A DNA stretch of 64,000 nt. It comes from Arthrobacter pascens. Its GTDB lineage: Bacteria > Actinomycetota > Actinomycetes > Actinomycetales > Micrococcaceae. Made by a program: the position numbers and the translations under genes. Of the stretch, positions 1 through 6,829 are shown piece after piece. The notes under the pieces are model-generated. The model had not been told where the DNA came from. It saw only the letters and a list, made by a program, of their open reading frames with translations, and made no database searches. Every line of letters begins with the position of its first letter. Position 1 is the first letter of the stretch. The stretch lies in the NCBI RefSeq assembly GCF_017052465.1, contig NZ_JAFHKT010000148.1, positions 248,001-312,000 on the forward strand, in the 5' to 3' direction.

Positions 1-201
1 CACACGGCCGAGGCCGTGCAGAAGTACTGCCGGGATATCCTGGCCAGGCTTTTTGAACTGCAGATCACGCGCGTGAAGGCAGACAAGATGGGGCAGCTGC
101 AGCGTCTGGATGCTGCAGCCCACCCGGAGGAGTTCCAGCGGCTCAACCGGGAACTGATGATGTTGGAAATGGAACGCCGCGCGCTGCGGTCGGACGCCTG
201 A
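1..201 (+). CDS. dnaG: DNA primase DnaG, C-terminal end only
   Basis: These are the last 66 residues of what looks like bacterial DNA primase, which makes RNA primers at the replication fork. The frame is open to the left edge, so the gene begins outside the window. Only the C-terminal helicase-binding part is visible: a charged, leucine-rich helical tail ending in LEMERRALRSDA, the style of the DnaG tail that docks on DnaB. No TOPRIM catalytic motif is present here. Two tRNA-Asn genes follow, an order I recall for Micrococcaceae dnaG. The call rests on a short tail plus context. Confidence 0.72.
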   Translation, partial: HTAEAVQKYCRDILARLFELQITRVKADKMGQLQRLDAAAHPEEFQRLNRELMMLEMERRALRSDA

Positions 202-266
202 AAAGTGTTCGCAGCAGCGGGCGGAACGGACGGCTGATCCGCTCGATTTCGTTTCCCGGCGGGGTG

Positions 267-277
267 TTTGCTAGGCT
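267..277 (+). promoter_or_regulatory. Probable promoter box of tRNA-Asn copy 1
   Basis: TTTGCTAGGCT contains a -10-like TAGGCT at 272-277, which would start RNA near 284, just before the tRNA at 292. The same TTTGCTANNNT string lies at the same distance before tRNA-Asn copy 2 (TTTGCTAATGT, 465-475) and also occurs upstream of the CAT tRNA (6513-6523). I see no good -35 box. Confidence 0.5.
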
Positions 278-291
278 TATATCCGCTTCAT

Positions 292-364
292 TCCTCCTTA
301 GCTCAATTGGCAGAGCATTCGACTGTTAATCGAAGGGTTGCTGGTTCAAGTCCAGCAGGAGGAG
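292..364 (+). tRNA. tRNA-Asn (GTT), copy 1
   Basis: A complete 73-nt cloverleaf. The acceptor stem TCCTCCT (292-298) pairs with AGGAGGA (357-363) and the discriminator is G364. The D arm is GCTC/GAGC. The anticodon arm TTCGA-CTGTTAA-TCGAA places anticodon GTT at 325-327. The T arm GCTGG/CCAGC has the TTCAAGT loop. The 3' CCA is not encoded. It is identical to copy 2 at 490-562. Confidence 0.97.
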
Positions 365-370
365 CGCACA

Positions 371-406
371 GTCCCCGTTCCGGATGTCCGGAACGGGGAC
401 TTTTTT
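371..406 (+). terminator. Intrinsic terminator after tRNA-Asn copy 1
   Basis: GTCCCCGTTCCGGA (371-384) pairs with TCCGGAACGGGGAC (387-400) as a 14-bp stem with a two-base loop, followed directly by six T (401-406). It is a textbook Rho-independent terminator that separates the two tRNA units. Confidence 0.93.
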
Positions 407-464
407 ATACCCTGGCGGGGTATTTCCGGCCGCCGCCGCGCCGATTTCCCATAGCGCCGGAACC

Positions 465-475
465 TTTGCTAATGT
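465..475 (+). promoter_or_regulatory. Probable promoter box of tRNA-Asn copy 2
   Basis: TTTGCTAATGT has a -10-like TAATGT at 470-475. It sits exactly 198 bp from the equivalent box of copy 1, the same offset as the two tRNAs, so each tRNA appears to have its own promoter. Confidence 0.5.
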
Positions 476-489
476 CATACCTGCTTCAT

Positions 490-562
490 TCCTCCTTAGC
501 TCAATTGGCAGAGCATTCGACTGTTAATCGAAGGGTTGCTGGTTCAAGTCCAGCAGGAGGAG
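490..562 (+). tRNA. tRNA-Asn (GTT), copy 2
   Basis: Identical over all 73 nt to the copy at 292-364, with the anticodon GTT at 523-525. The identity extends a few bases into both flanks (GCTTCAT before, CGCACAG after), which points to tandem duplication of the tRNA with a short flank. The terminators behind the two copies differ. Confidence 0.97.
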
Positions 563-568
563 CGCACA

Positions 569-609
569 GGTCCCGCGGCCGGCTCACAGCCGGCTGCGGG
601 ACCTTTTTT
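569..609 (+). terminator. Intrinsic terminator after tRNA-Asn copy 2
   Basis: GGTCCCGC (569-576) pairs with GCGGGACC (596-603), with a further GCCGGCT/AGCCGGC inner pairing, followed by six T (604-609). The sequence is unrelated to the terminator of copy 1. Confidence 0.9.
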
Positions 610-656
610 GTGTCAGGTTTTGTCTCGGCGATTTCTTCGCCAGACGAGGGTCCGCC

Positions 657-1064
657 TCAGACGAAGTCCATCTCAACCTGGAGGAACCGCTCGGCCTCCG
701 CGACGGCTTCCGCGAAGGCCTCGCTCTCGGTGGGAGACGTGCGCGGCTGCCGGGGATGCCACTCGTGCGGAGAAGAGTGCACGCGGGTGAAGCCGCCGTC
801 GGGCGGGGCGTAGAAGATGCCGAAGCGCTGCACCGGCCATTCCGGTGAGGTCTCCGGGGCCACCAGCAGCGCCGCATTGACCGCGGGGTTGTACCACTGC
901 GCGATGGGGCGCCTGCGGTCCTCGGTGAAGAGCCCGGCGGCATAGAGAGCTGCCGACTGCGCACTGGTCTGTGTGCACAGCCGGTCCCACCACAACGGCA
1001 GTATGCCGGTGTCGCACCGCTGCCACGTGGCCGGAAGGGGAGGATGATCCTGCCAGTGGGGCAC
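657..1064 (-). CDS. Conserved hypothetical protein (135 aa)
   Basis: I do not recognise this small soluble protein. It has no signal peptide or membrane segment, and it is rich in Trp, Pro and acidic residues. A middle stretch FGIFYAPPDGGFTRVHSSPHEWH is followed by a helical, acidic C-terminus ending in VEMDFV. Codon use is typical of the neighbours, which supports a real gene. The start chosen is GTG at 1064. There is no Shine-Dalgarno, but a TAAAGT box (1071-1076, minus strand) lies exactly six bases upstream, which suggests a leaderless transcript. It converges on the tRNA terminator. Confidence 0.6.
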   Translation of the reverse strand: MPHWQDHPPLPATWQRCDTGILPLWWDRLCTQTSAQSAALYAAGLFTEDRRRPIAQWYNPAVNAALLVAPETSPEWPVQRFGIFYAPPDGGFTRVHSSPHEWHPRQPRTSPTESEAFAEAVAEAERFLQVEMDFV

Positions 1065-1070
1065 GTATCA

Positions 1071-1076
1071 ACTTTA
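1071..1076 (-). promoter_or_regulatory. Possible -10 box for a leaderless transcript
   Basis: Read on the minus strand, TAAAGT lies six bases before the GTG at 1064, so transcription would start at the start codon itself. The same TANNNT-N6-start spacing recurs elsewhere in the window. No clear -35 is seen. Confidence 0.4.
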
Positions 1077-1113
1077 ACTCTCAGCGGGCGGTGCGGAACA
1101 GATGCCCCTGTCG

Positions 1114-1293
1114 TCAGTTGCGGTTCCAGGGCCCCGGGTTGACCCGGTACAGCAGCGCCGAGCCCACTACAGCGCCCAGGAGGACGCCCACAGCTGCATT
1201 GCCCACCGCCCGGCCCACAAAGTAGCCCGCCAAGGCACCAAGGATCGCTCCGAGGAAGAGCCCACGGCCGTTGCGGTGCGGTTTTCGCGTCAT
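1114..1293 (-). CDS. Small glycine-zipper membrane protein (59 aa)
   Basis: A 59-codon gene. It begins MTRKPHRNGRG and then runs into two hydrophobic stretches rich in spaced Gly/Ala (GLFLGAILGALAGYFVGRAV and GNAAVGVLLGAVVGSALLY), ending VNPGPWNRN. A basic N-terminus followed by glycine-zipper helices suggests a small inner-membrane protein with both ends in the cytoplasm. The ATG lies only 12 bp after the stop of the efflux-pump gene on the same strand, so the two are probably co-transcribed. A role in pump assembly is possible but is inference. No clear Shine-Dalgarno is seen. Confidence 0.6.
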   Translation of the reverse strand: MTRKPHRNGRGLFLGAILGALAGYFVGRAVGNAAVGVLLGAVVGSALLYRVNPGPWNRN

Positions 1294-1305
1294 GCGGCAA
1301 GCGAA

Positions 1306-2526
1306 CTAGTGGATGGACGGCACGGTTTTGGGCCGGACCACGAGCCACAGCGCTGCGGCGGCCAGGAAGATGCAGCAGGCCTGCACCGCCCCCATCGGAG
1401 TGGCGGAATTCCCGCCGAGCCAGCCCACCACGGGTGAGATGATGCCGGCCATCAGGAACGTGGAGGCGCCCAGCAGTGAGGCGGCCGTGCCGGCCTGGGC
1501 GCCGTGGCTGGCCAGTGCCAGGACCTGCACGCACGGAAAGGTGAAGCCTGTTCCCAGAATGTAGAACCAGAGGGGCACCATGACGCCCCAGAGCCCGAAC
1601 CCCAGCTGGTCGAAGAGGACAATGAGCAGGGCCATGAGGAACATCCAGGCGGTGGAGCCCGCCAGGATCCACTGCGGCGGCACCTTTTTGATCAGCCGCG
1701 AACTGGTCTGCACCCCGGCGACGATGCCCAATGAATTGACCCCGAACAGCAGGCCGTACTGCTGGGGCGTGAAACCAAAAATGTCCTGGAAGAGGAACGG
1801 GGAAGCTGAGAGGTACGTGAACAAGCCTCCGAAGTTCATGCCGCCGACGAACAAAAGGCCAACGAAGATCCGGTCGGAAAAGAGCGTCGCGTACCGCTGG
1901 CGGGCGGTCATCCCGGACTTGCCCCGCTGTCCGCGCGGCAAGGTCTCCCGAACCAGGAACAGGGCCGCGATGATCACTGTGGTGCCGTAACAGGCGAGGA
2001 ATACGAAGATGCCCGGCCACTCCATGACCAGGAGCAGCTGCGATCCAATCACCGGTGCCAGGATGGGGGCCAGTCCGTTGACGAGGGCCATCCGGGAGAA
2101 CATCCGCACCATCGCGTAGCCGCTGAAGAGATCGCGCACCATGGCCATTGCTACAACGCCACCGCCTGCCGCGCCGATCCCCATCAGGACACGGAACAGG
2201 CCGAGCGTGCCGATGTCCGTGGACAGCGAGGCCCCAACCGACGCGGCGATGTGCACCGCCGTGGCCAGAATGAGGGGCATTCGCCGGCCGAACTTGTCGC
2301 TGAACGGGCCCACCACCAGCTGCCCCAGGGCGAAGCCGACAGTGGTGCCGGTCAGGGTCAGCTGAACCGCGGCCTCAGACACGTTCAGGCTGGACTCCAA
2401 GGCGGGGAAGGCCGGCAGGTAGAGGTCCACGGTGAAGGGCCCCAGGGCCGTGAGGGCGCCGAGGAGAAGGATGTAGAGGAATTTCTGTCGTCGGCTCAGG
2501 GCATCGCCCGGGTTCGTGAGGGTCAC
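1306..2526 (-). CDS. Bcr/CflA-family MFS drug efflux transporter
   Basis: A 12-helix major facilitator of about 406 aa, which would export drugs or metabolites by proton antiport. The N-terminal half has the family signatures: PFTVDLYLPAFPALE in helix 1, the VQLTLTGTTVGFALGQLVVGPFSDKFGRR loop 2-3 motif, and a VMGIGAAGG-like helix 4 (here LMGIGAAGGG). These match Bcr/CflA pumps for bicyclomycin and chloramphenicol; the substrate here is unknown. I chose GTG at 2526, which has AGGA nine bases upstream, over the TTG at 2535 that abuts the AGGA. The 59-aa membrane protein gene follows 12 bp downstream. Confidence 0.88.
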   Translation of the reverse strand: MTLTNPGDALSRRQKFLYILLLGALTALGPFTVDLYLPAFPALESSLNVSEAAVQLTLTGTTVGFALGQLVVGPFSDKFGRRMPLILATAVHIAASVGASLSTDIGTLGLFRVLMGIGAAGGGVVAMAMVRDLFSGYAMVRMFSRMALVNGLAPILAPVIGSQLLLVMEWPGIFVFLACYGTTVIIAALFLVRETLPRGQRGKSGMTARQRYATLFSDRIFVGLLFVGGMNFGGLFTYLSASPFLFQDIFGFTPQQYGLLFGVNSLGIVAGVQTSSRLIKKVPPQWILAGSTAWMFLMALLIVLFDQLGFGLWGVMVPLWFYILGTGFTFPCVQVLALASHGAQAGTAASLLGASTFLMAGIISPVVGWLGGNSATPMGAVQACCIFLAAAALWLVVRPKTVPSIH

Positions 2527-2707
2527 AGGGATCAATCCTAGGGCGCTTAGATCATACTTTTACAGCGTTGGAGGGCACGCCGTGAAGTATTTCCAGAAGT
2601 TGGGGATGACCCTGAATGATAGTTTTGTCAGCGGGGGCGTGCCGAACCAGGTGCGGGCGCCGCATAACCGAAGAAGAATCGACTATGGAACCAGTTAGGC
2701 GGAACCT

Positions 2708-3586
2708 ATGAGCGGGCGTCACAGCGGGCGGGCCAACCAGGGATTGCGCATTACTGCGCTGCCGAAAACGTTGAAACTGATCTTCAAACTGGCGCCGCGG
2801 CAGCTCAATGACGAGATCGCCATGGCCAAGTTTGAGGTCAAGCGCAAGGGCAAGCTGTTGGGTGTGGCCGGAGCGTTCCTCGGCGTGGCCGCAGTGTTCC
2901 TGGCTTTCCTGGTCACCGGACTGATTGTCGCTGCCATCATGGGCCTCGCCACCATCATGCCCGCATGGCTCGCGGCGCTTCTCGTCTGCGCCGTGTTCCT
3001 GCTGATCGCCCTCATTGGCGGGCTCATTGGTCTCCGGAAGTTCAAGCAAGCCATGCCGCTGGTACCGGAAGACACCATCCGGGGCCTGAAGCATGACCTG
3101 GGAATCGCCAAGGAAGGCTCGGACTTCGACGCCGCCGTCCTGGATCCCAACTCACCGCAGGCCAAGGCGGCCAAGGAGGCCAAGGCTGCGGCCAAGGCAC
3201 AAGCCAAGGCTGAGAAGGAGGCCAAGGCAGCCGCCGAGGCCGTCGAGATCCCGCCCGTCTCTGAGCCTGAGGTCCAGCGGCGCCTGAAGCAGCGGCGTGA
3301 CCACCTCACGAGCGTGCGTGACGACCTTGGCGAAGAACTCGACGTCAAGACCCAGGCCCAGGCTCTGCTCGGCGTGGCCAGGCACCGCCTGGACGAAGGC
3401 AGGGACAGGCTCAAGGACAGCAGGGAGCGGGTTGGTGAGCGCCTGGCGGCCCGGTCCGCCTCCTCCGGGGGCGCCGGCGCGGGGTCCGTTCCGGAGCGGC
3501 TGGAAGCCCGGTGGAAGCCCCTTCTGGCACTCGCCGCGTCCACTGCCGTGCTGCTTGCCCTGCTACGAAAATTATTCAAGAGCTGA
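2708..3586 (+). CDS. Membrane protein with holin-superfamily (DUF1469-like) and DUF3618-like regions
   Basis: A 292-aa protein in three parts. Residues 1-60 are basic and cytoplasmic. Residues about 48-108 hold two long hydrophobic helices typical of the actinobacterial putative holin family. Residues about 150-250 are a low-complexity Lys/Ala/Glu stretch with coiled-coil character leading into a DUF3618-like segment (EVQRRLKQRRDHLTSVRDDLGEEL). The C-terminus carries one more hydrophobic helix (LLALAASTAVLLALL) and a basic end. In chromosomal settings these are envelope proteins, not lysis genes. The ATG at 2708 follows GGCGGAACCT. The function is unknown. Confidence 0.72.
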   Translation: MSGRHSGRANQGLRITALPKTLKLIFKLAPRQLNDEIAMAKFEVKRKGKLLGVAGAFLGVAAVFLAFLVTGLIVAAIMGLATIMPAWLAALLVCAVFLLIALIGGLIGLRKFKQAMPLVPEDTIRGLKHDLGIAKEGSDFDAAVLDPNSPQAKAAKEAKAAAKAQAKAEKEAKAAAEAVEIPPVSEPEVQRRLKQRRDHLTSVRDDLGEELDVKTQAQALLGVARHRLDEGRDRLKDSRERVGERLAARSASSGGAGAGSVPERLEARWKPLLALAASTAVLLALLRKLFKS

Positions 3587-3641
3587 GCGTTGTCCTGAAC
3601 TCTGACAGGAGAACGCCCCCGGCGGAGGAGAGGGGGACCGG

Positions 3642-4265
3642 ATGAGGTTCATCGGCGCTGGTTCCCGCCCCGGCCAGCCGCACGTCGATCGTGACCTGGT
3701 CTTCACTGTCCCCAACTTCCTCACGGTCCTGCGCTTCATGGGCGTGCCGCTGTTCGTCTGGCTCGTGCTGGCGCAAAAAGATTATGGGTTCGCCGTGCTG
3801 GTGCTGGCAATCATGGGCAGTACGGACTGGGTGGACGGGTACGTGGCGCGCCGGTTCAACCAGGCGTCCAAGCTTGGCAGGGTGCTGGACCCCATCGCAG
3901 ACAGGATTGCCCTGCTCGCCGTTGCGGTGACGCTTCTCATCGCGGGAGTGGTCCACTGGTGGTACCTGGCGGCGCTGGTCATTCCCGACGCCGTGCTGCT
4001 GGCAATGTCGCTCTTCTATTTCCACAGCCATCCTGATCTTCCCGTCAGCCTGATCGGGAAGGCGCGCACCGGCCTGCTGCTGCTGGGCACGCCGCTTCTG
4101 GTGCTCTCCAAACTGGACCTTCCGTCTGCCGATGCCTTTTTCGTTGCCGCCTGGATCGTGCTCGGGCTGGGGCTGGTCGGCCATTGGGTAGCGGCCTACT
4201 ACTACTTCTGGGCCATCCGCCGCAAGGGTAAAATGCTGGCCGCCGGCGACGGCGGGGGCAGCTGA
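3642..4265 (+). CDS. CDP-alcohol phosphatidyltransferase family protein
   Basis: A 207-aa membrane enzyme that transfers a phosphatidyl group from CDP-diacylglycerol to an alcohol (glycerol-3-phosphate or inositol-phosphate type). The whole catalytic motif D-x2-DG-x2-AR-x8-G-x3-D-x3-D is intact: D62, D65-G66, A69-R70, G79, D83 and D87. About five to six hydrophobic helices follow the family pattern. It could be PgsA-like, but there is no sequence cue to the alcohol. The stop codon overlaps the start of the next gene by one base (TGATG), so the two are translationally coupled. Confidence 0.88.
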   Translation: MRFIGAGSRPGQPHVDRDLVFTVPNFLTVLRFMGVPLFVWLVLAQKDYGFAVLVLAIMGSTDWVDGYVARRFNQASKLGRVLDPIADRIALLAVAVTLLIAGVVHWWYLAALVIPDAVLLAMSLFYFHSHPDLPVSLIGKARTGLLLLGTPLLVLSKLDLPSADAFFVAAWIVLGLGLVGHWVAAYYYFWAIRRKGKMLAAGDGGGS

Positions 4266-5173
4266 TGGTGTGGCTGGCGGTTCTCCTGGCCGTCCTGGGC
4301 GCGTTCTGCCTCGCCTTCGGTGCCCAGCGCCAGGGGAGTGCCGTCAAAGCGGATACCGGCGGGCTGGCCCTCAGCTCCAACGGATTCCTGCGCCTCCTGC
4401 GGAACCCCAGATGGGTCTTCGGTCTCCTGCTGTTGTGCCTGGGAATGGGCATGAACGCTGTTGCGCTGGTGACCGCCCCGCTGACGGTGGTGCAGCCGAT
4501 CGGCGCCATCGCGCTGGTGATCACCACCGTGGTCAATGCCAAGGACCAGGGCCTGAGCATCAACCGGGCCACAGTGGTGGCCATCTCCGCCTGCGTCACA
4601 GGCTCCGCCTTGTTTGTCCTGCTCGCCGTCTTCGTCACGCAGGAAAACCACCACGTCAACCCCGACGACGAACTCACCATCGTGCTGCTGCTCGCTTTGG
4701 CTGTGGGCGTCTTTGGCACCCTGGCGGCGATGTTCAAGCACCGCATGAGCGCTTTCATCTACATTCTTGGCGCGGGTGTCCTGTTCGGTTTTGTCGCCGT
4801 CCTGACCCGGATCATCGGCAAGCACCTGCTCGATCCCAACGGCCTGGCGCTCCTGAATGTCCCGTGGTACTCCGTCGTCGCTCTGGTGGCAGCCGGAGGG
4901 CTCGGATCGTGGTTCGTGCAGAGTGCGTACTCCACAGGGCCGCCTGACCTGGTCATCGCAGGACTGACTGTCATCGATCCGATTGTGGGCATCGCGATCG
5001 GCATCGTCATCCTCGGCGAGTTGCGCCCTGACGTCCACGCCGTGATGGCAATTGCCATGGGTACGGCGGCGACGCTTGCTATCGTGGGGGTAATCGCCCT
5101 CTCCCGGCACCATCCCGAGGTGACCAAACGGAAGAAAGACGCGCGGAAAGCTGCGGGCAGGGCGTCCCACTAG
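4265..5173 (+). CDS. DMT-superfamily membrane transporter
   Basis: A 302-aa protein with about nine to ten predicted helices, a long cytoplasmic C-terminal basic tail (KRKKDARKAAGRASH), and EamA/NIPA-like features such as GAIALVITTVVNA and DPIVGIAIGIVILGE near helix 9. It probably moves a small metabolite or magnesium-like ion; the substrate is unknown. It starts within the stop codon of the phosphatidyltransferase gene, so the pair form an operon. That suggests, but does not show, an envelope-lipid connection. Confidence 0.75.
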   Translation: MVWLAVLLAVLGAFCLAFGAQRQGSAVKADTGGLALSSNGFLRLLRNPRWVFGLLLLCLGMGMNAVALVTAPLTVVQPIGAIALVITTVVNAKDQGLSINRATVVAISACVTGSALFVLLAVFVTQENHHVNPDDELTIVLLLALAVGVFGTLAAMFKHRMSAFIYILGAGVLFGFVAVLTRIIGKHLLDPNGLALLNVPWYSVVALVAAGGLGSWFVQSAYSTGPPDLVIAGLTVIDPIVGIAIGIVILGELRPDVHAVMAIAMGTAATLAIVGVIALSRHHPEVTKRKKDARKAAGRASH

Positions 5174-5284
5174 CCGACTTTTACAAAGCGGGCCAGGCGT
5201 GAACATGCCAGCGCTATATGTGCCAGTGCCAGCCGGTGTGGACAGCAGCAGCTGACCGCGCCGTGACCCCCAGGAGCTCTCCAC

Positions 5285-6481
5285 GTGACCATGCCCGATG
5301 CCCAGCGCCCACTGACCATCCTGATTGCTGCCGACACGTATCCGCCGCACGTGAACGGGGCCGCGCAGTTCGGCTACCGGCTGGCGAAGGGCATGACCGG
5401 CCGCGGCCACAACGTCCACGTCCTGGCCTGCCGCCAGGACAAGGGTAAGAGCTTCACCGAGTTTCGCGCGGAAGGCACCGTGCATCGGATCCGTTCCCAT
5501 TCCGTGCCCACGCACGAGTACTTCCGGATCACCTTCCCCTGGGAAATCAAGAAGGAGATCAGCCTCCTCTTCGACAAGGTCCAGCCGGACGTGGTGCACA
5601 TCCAGAGCCACTACATGATCGGCGAGCACGTGCTCTACGAGGCCGAGCGGCGCGGCGTCAGGATTGTGGCCACCAACCACTTCATGCCGGAAAACCTCAA
5701 CCCGTTCCTGCCCTTCCCGCAGTGGTTCAAAGACATCATCGGGAAAATTTCGTGGAAGGACATGGGAAAGGTGATGGGCAAGGCCGACGTCGTGACGACG
5801 CCGACGCCGCTGGCGGCCAAGGCCATGCACCGGCATGCCTTCCTGCGGAAGGTCCTGCCGCTGTCCAACGGCATAGATTCCGCAGCCTACGAAGTACAGC
5901 CGGGAGAACTCATCGAGCCACATGCCAACCCGACGGTCCTCTTTGCCGGCCGGCTGGCAGAGGAGAAGCACGTGGATGTGCTGATCAGGGCGGTGGCGGC
6001 TACCCCCGCGGATCTGAACGTCCACCTCGAGATCGTGGGCGGCGGCGAGGTACGCCCGGACCTGGATGCGCTCGTGGAGCGGCTCGGGCTGCAGGACCGG
6101 GTGAAGTTCCTGGGCCTCGCCAGCGACGAGGATCTGCGCCTGGCGTACATCAGGGCTGACATCTTCTGCATGCCCGGTACGGCCGAGCTGCAGTCCCTGG
6201 TGACGCTGGAGGCGATGTCCGCCTCGACGCCTGTGCTGCTGGCTGACGCCATGGCCCTCCCGCATCTGGTGCGCGACGGCGAGAACGGCTACCTCTTCAC
6301 ACCCAACGACAGCGCGGACCTCGCGGGCAAAATCACCCGGATCTTGCGGCTGCCGGCCGCGGAGCGCGAGGCCATGGGCCAGGCGAGCCGCTGCATGGTG
6401 GAGCCGCACAGCATCCAGGGAACCCTGCAGACCTTTGAGGATCTGTACCGGGGCGCAAGCTACGACGACAAGGTCGTGTGA
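5285..6481 (+). CDS. GT4-family glycosyltransferase
   Basis: A 398-aa retaining glycosyltransferase of the GT-B fold. The N-domain opens with ILIAADTYPPHVNGAAQFGYRLA, the acceptor-side glycine-rich loop of GT4 mannosyltransferases. The C-domain has LFAGRLAEEKHVDVLIRA, the sugar-nucleotide phosphate-binding segment, then an E-x7-E region (TAELQSLVTLEAMS). It resembles MgtA/PimB-like mannosyltransferases of actinobacterial lipoglycans; the sugar and acceptor are not determined here. The GTG at 5285 has AGGAG about ten bases upstream. It lies alone between the transporter and a tRNA. Confidence 0.85.
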   Translation: MTMPDAQRPLTILIAADTYPPHVNGAAQFGYRLAKGMTGRGHNVHVLACRQDKGKSFTEFRAEGTVHRIRSHSVPTHEYFRITFPWEIKKEISLLFDKVQPDVVHIQSHYMIGEHVLYEAERRGVRIVATNHFMPENLNPFLPFPQWFKDIIGKISWKDMGKVMGKADVVTTPTPLAAKAMHRHAFLRKVLPLSNGIDSAAYEVQPGELIEPHANPTVLFAGRLAEEKHVDVLIRAVAATPADLNVHLEIVGGGEVRPDLDALVERLGLQDRVKFLGLASDEDLRLAYIRADIFCMPGTAELQSLVTLEAMSASTPVLLADAMALPHLVRDGENGYLFTPNDSADLAGKITRILRLPAAEREAMGQASRCMVEPHSIQGTLQTFEDLYRGASYDDKVV

Positions 6482-6512
6482 GAGGCAAACTCGTCCAAAA
6501 GCCGTTCGCCAG

Positions 6513-6523
6513 TTTGCTAGAGT
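6513..6523 (+). promoter_or_regulatory. Probable promoter box of the CAT tRNA
   Basis: TTTGCTAGAGT repeats the TTTGCTANNNT box seen before both tRNA-Asn genes. The -10-like part is TAGAGT at 6518-6523. It predicts a start near 6530 and a leader of about 60 nt before the tRNA. Confidence 0.45.
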
Positions 6524-6591
6524 GTTTTTGCCCCGCAGATGAGGGCCCGGGGACCCGGGCGCCAGGCATGCGGGACACCTCCCAGGTGCAA

Positions 6592-6665
6592 GGGGCTATA
6601 GCTCAGCTGGTTAGAGCGCGGGACTCATAATCCTAAGGTCCTCGGTTCAAGTCCGAGTAGCCCTA
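6592..6665 (+). tRNA. tRNA with CAT anticodon (elongator Met or Ile2)
   Basis: A 74-nt cloverleaf. The acceptor GGGGCTA pairs with TAGCCCT (a G1-T72 wobble at the end) and the discriminator is A6665. The D arm is GCTC/GAGC, the anticodon loop CTCATAA has CAT at 6626-6628, and the T arm is CTCGG/CCGAG. CCA is not encoded. It is not an initiator, since it lacks the C1-A72 mismatch and the three G-C anticodon-stem pairs. Whether C34 becomes lysidine (Ile2) or the tRNA is elongator Met cannot be settled by eye. Confidence 0.93.
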
Positions 6666-6675
6666 CCTGTTCACA

Positions 6676-6724
6676 GGAGCCGCGGCCGACGTTTCGACGT
6701 CGGGCCGCGGCTCCTTTTGTTTTC
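6676..6724 (+). terminator. Intrinsic terminator after the CAT tRNA
   Basis: GGAGCCGCGGCC followed by GACG pairs with CGTC and GGCCGCGGCTCC to form a long GC stem (6676-6714). TTTTGTTTT follows. Confidence 0.9.
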
Positions 6725-6731
6725 CCCGCCA

Positions 6732-6767
6732 CCTGCGGTATGTTACTCGTCAGTAACATACCGCAGG
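6732..6767. promoter_or_regulatory. Perfect 16-bp inverted repeat, probable TetR-type operator
   Basis: CCTGCGGTATGTTACT (6732-6747) is followed, after CGTC, by its exact reverse complement (6752-6767). The core at 6742-6757 is GTTA-N8-TAAC, the same architecture as the two palindromes in front of accD1 at 25796-25837. It lies about 60 bp before the acyl-CoA dehydrogenase start, with no T-run, so an operator is more likely than a terminator. Confidence 0.65.
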
Positions 6768-6829
6768 AAGATGCCTCAAGCGTCTGCCTGAACCTCTCTG
6801 GTCACTGCCGATCACCGCGAAGGAATCTC

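Noticed and set aside
292..562. The tRNA-Asn pair as an integrated-element attachment site
   Set aside because: No integrase, phage or plasmid genes lie nearby. The repeat is explained by tRNA duplication.
584..2020. A 478-codon minus-strand frame crossing the hypothetical gene, the 59-aa gene and the efflux pump
   Set aside because: It runs out of frame with three better-supported genes and lacks family motifs.
2708..3586. The holin-like gene as evidence of a prophage
   Set aside because: No other phage genes are present, and this protein family is a normal chromosomal membrane protein in actinobacteria.
4202..6409. A 735-codon minus-strand frame over the transporter and glycosyltransferase
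   Set aside because: It is antisense to two well-supported genes, rich in His, Arg and Gly from codon-position bias, with no start signal.
6592..6665. The CAT tRNA as initiator tRNA-fMet
   Set aside because: It has a G1-T72 acceptor end pair and not the C1-A72 mismatch, and the anticodon stem lacks the three consecutive G-C pairs.
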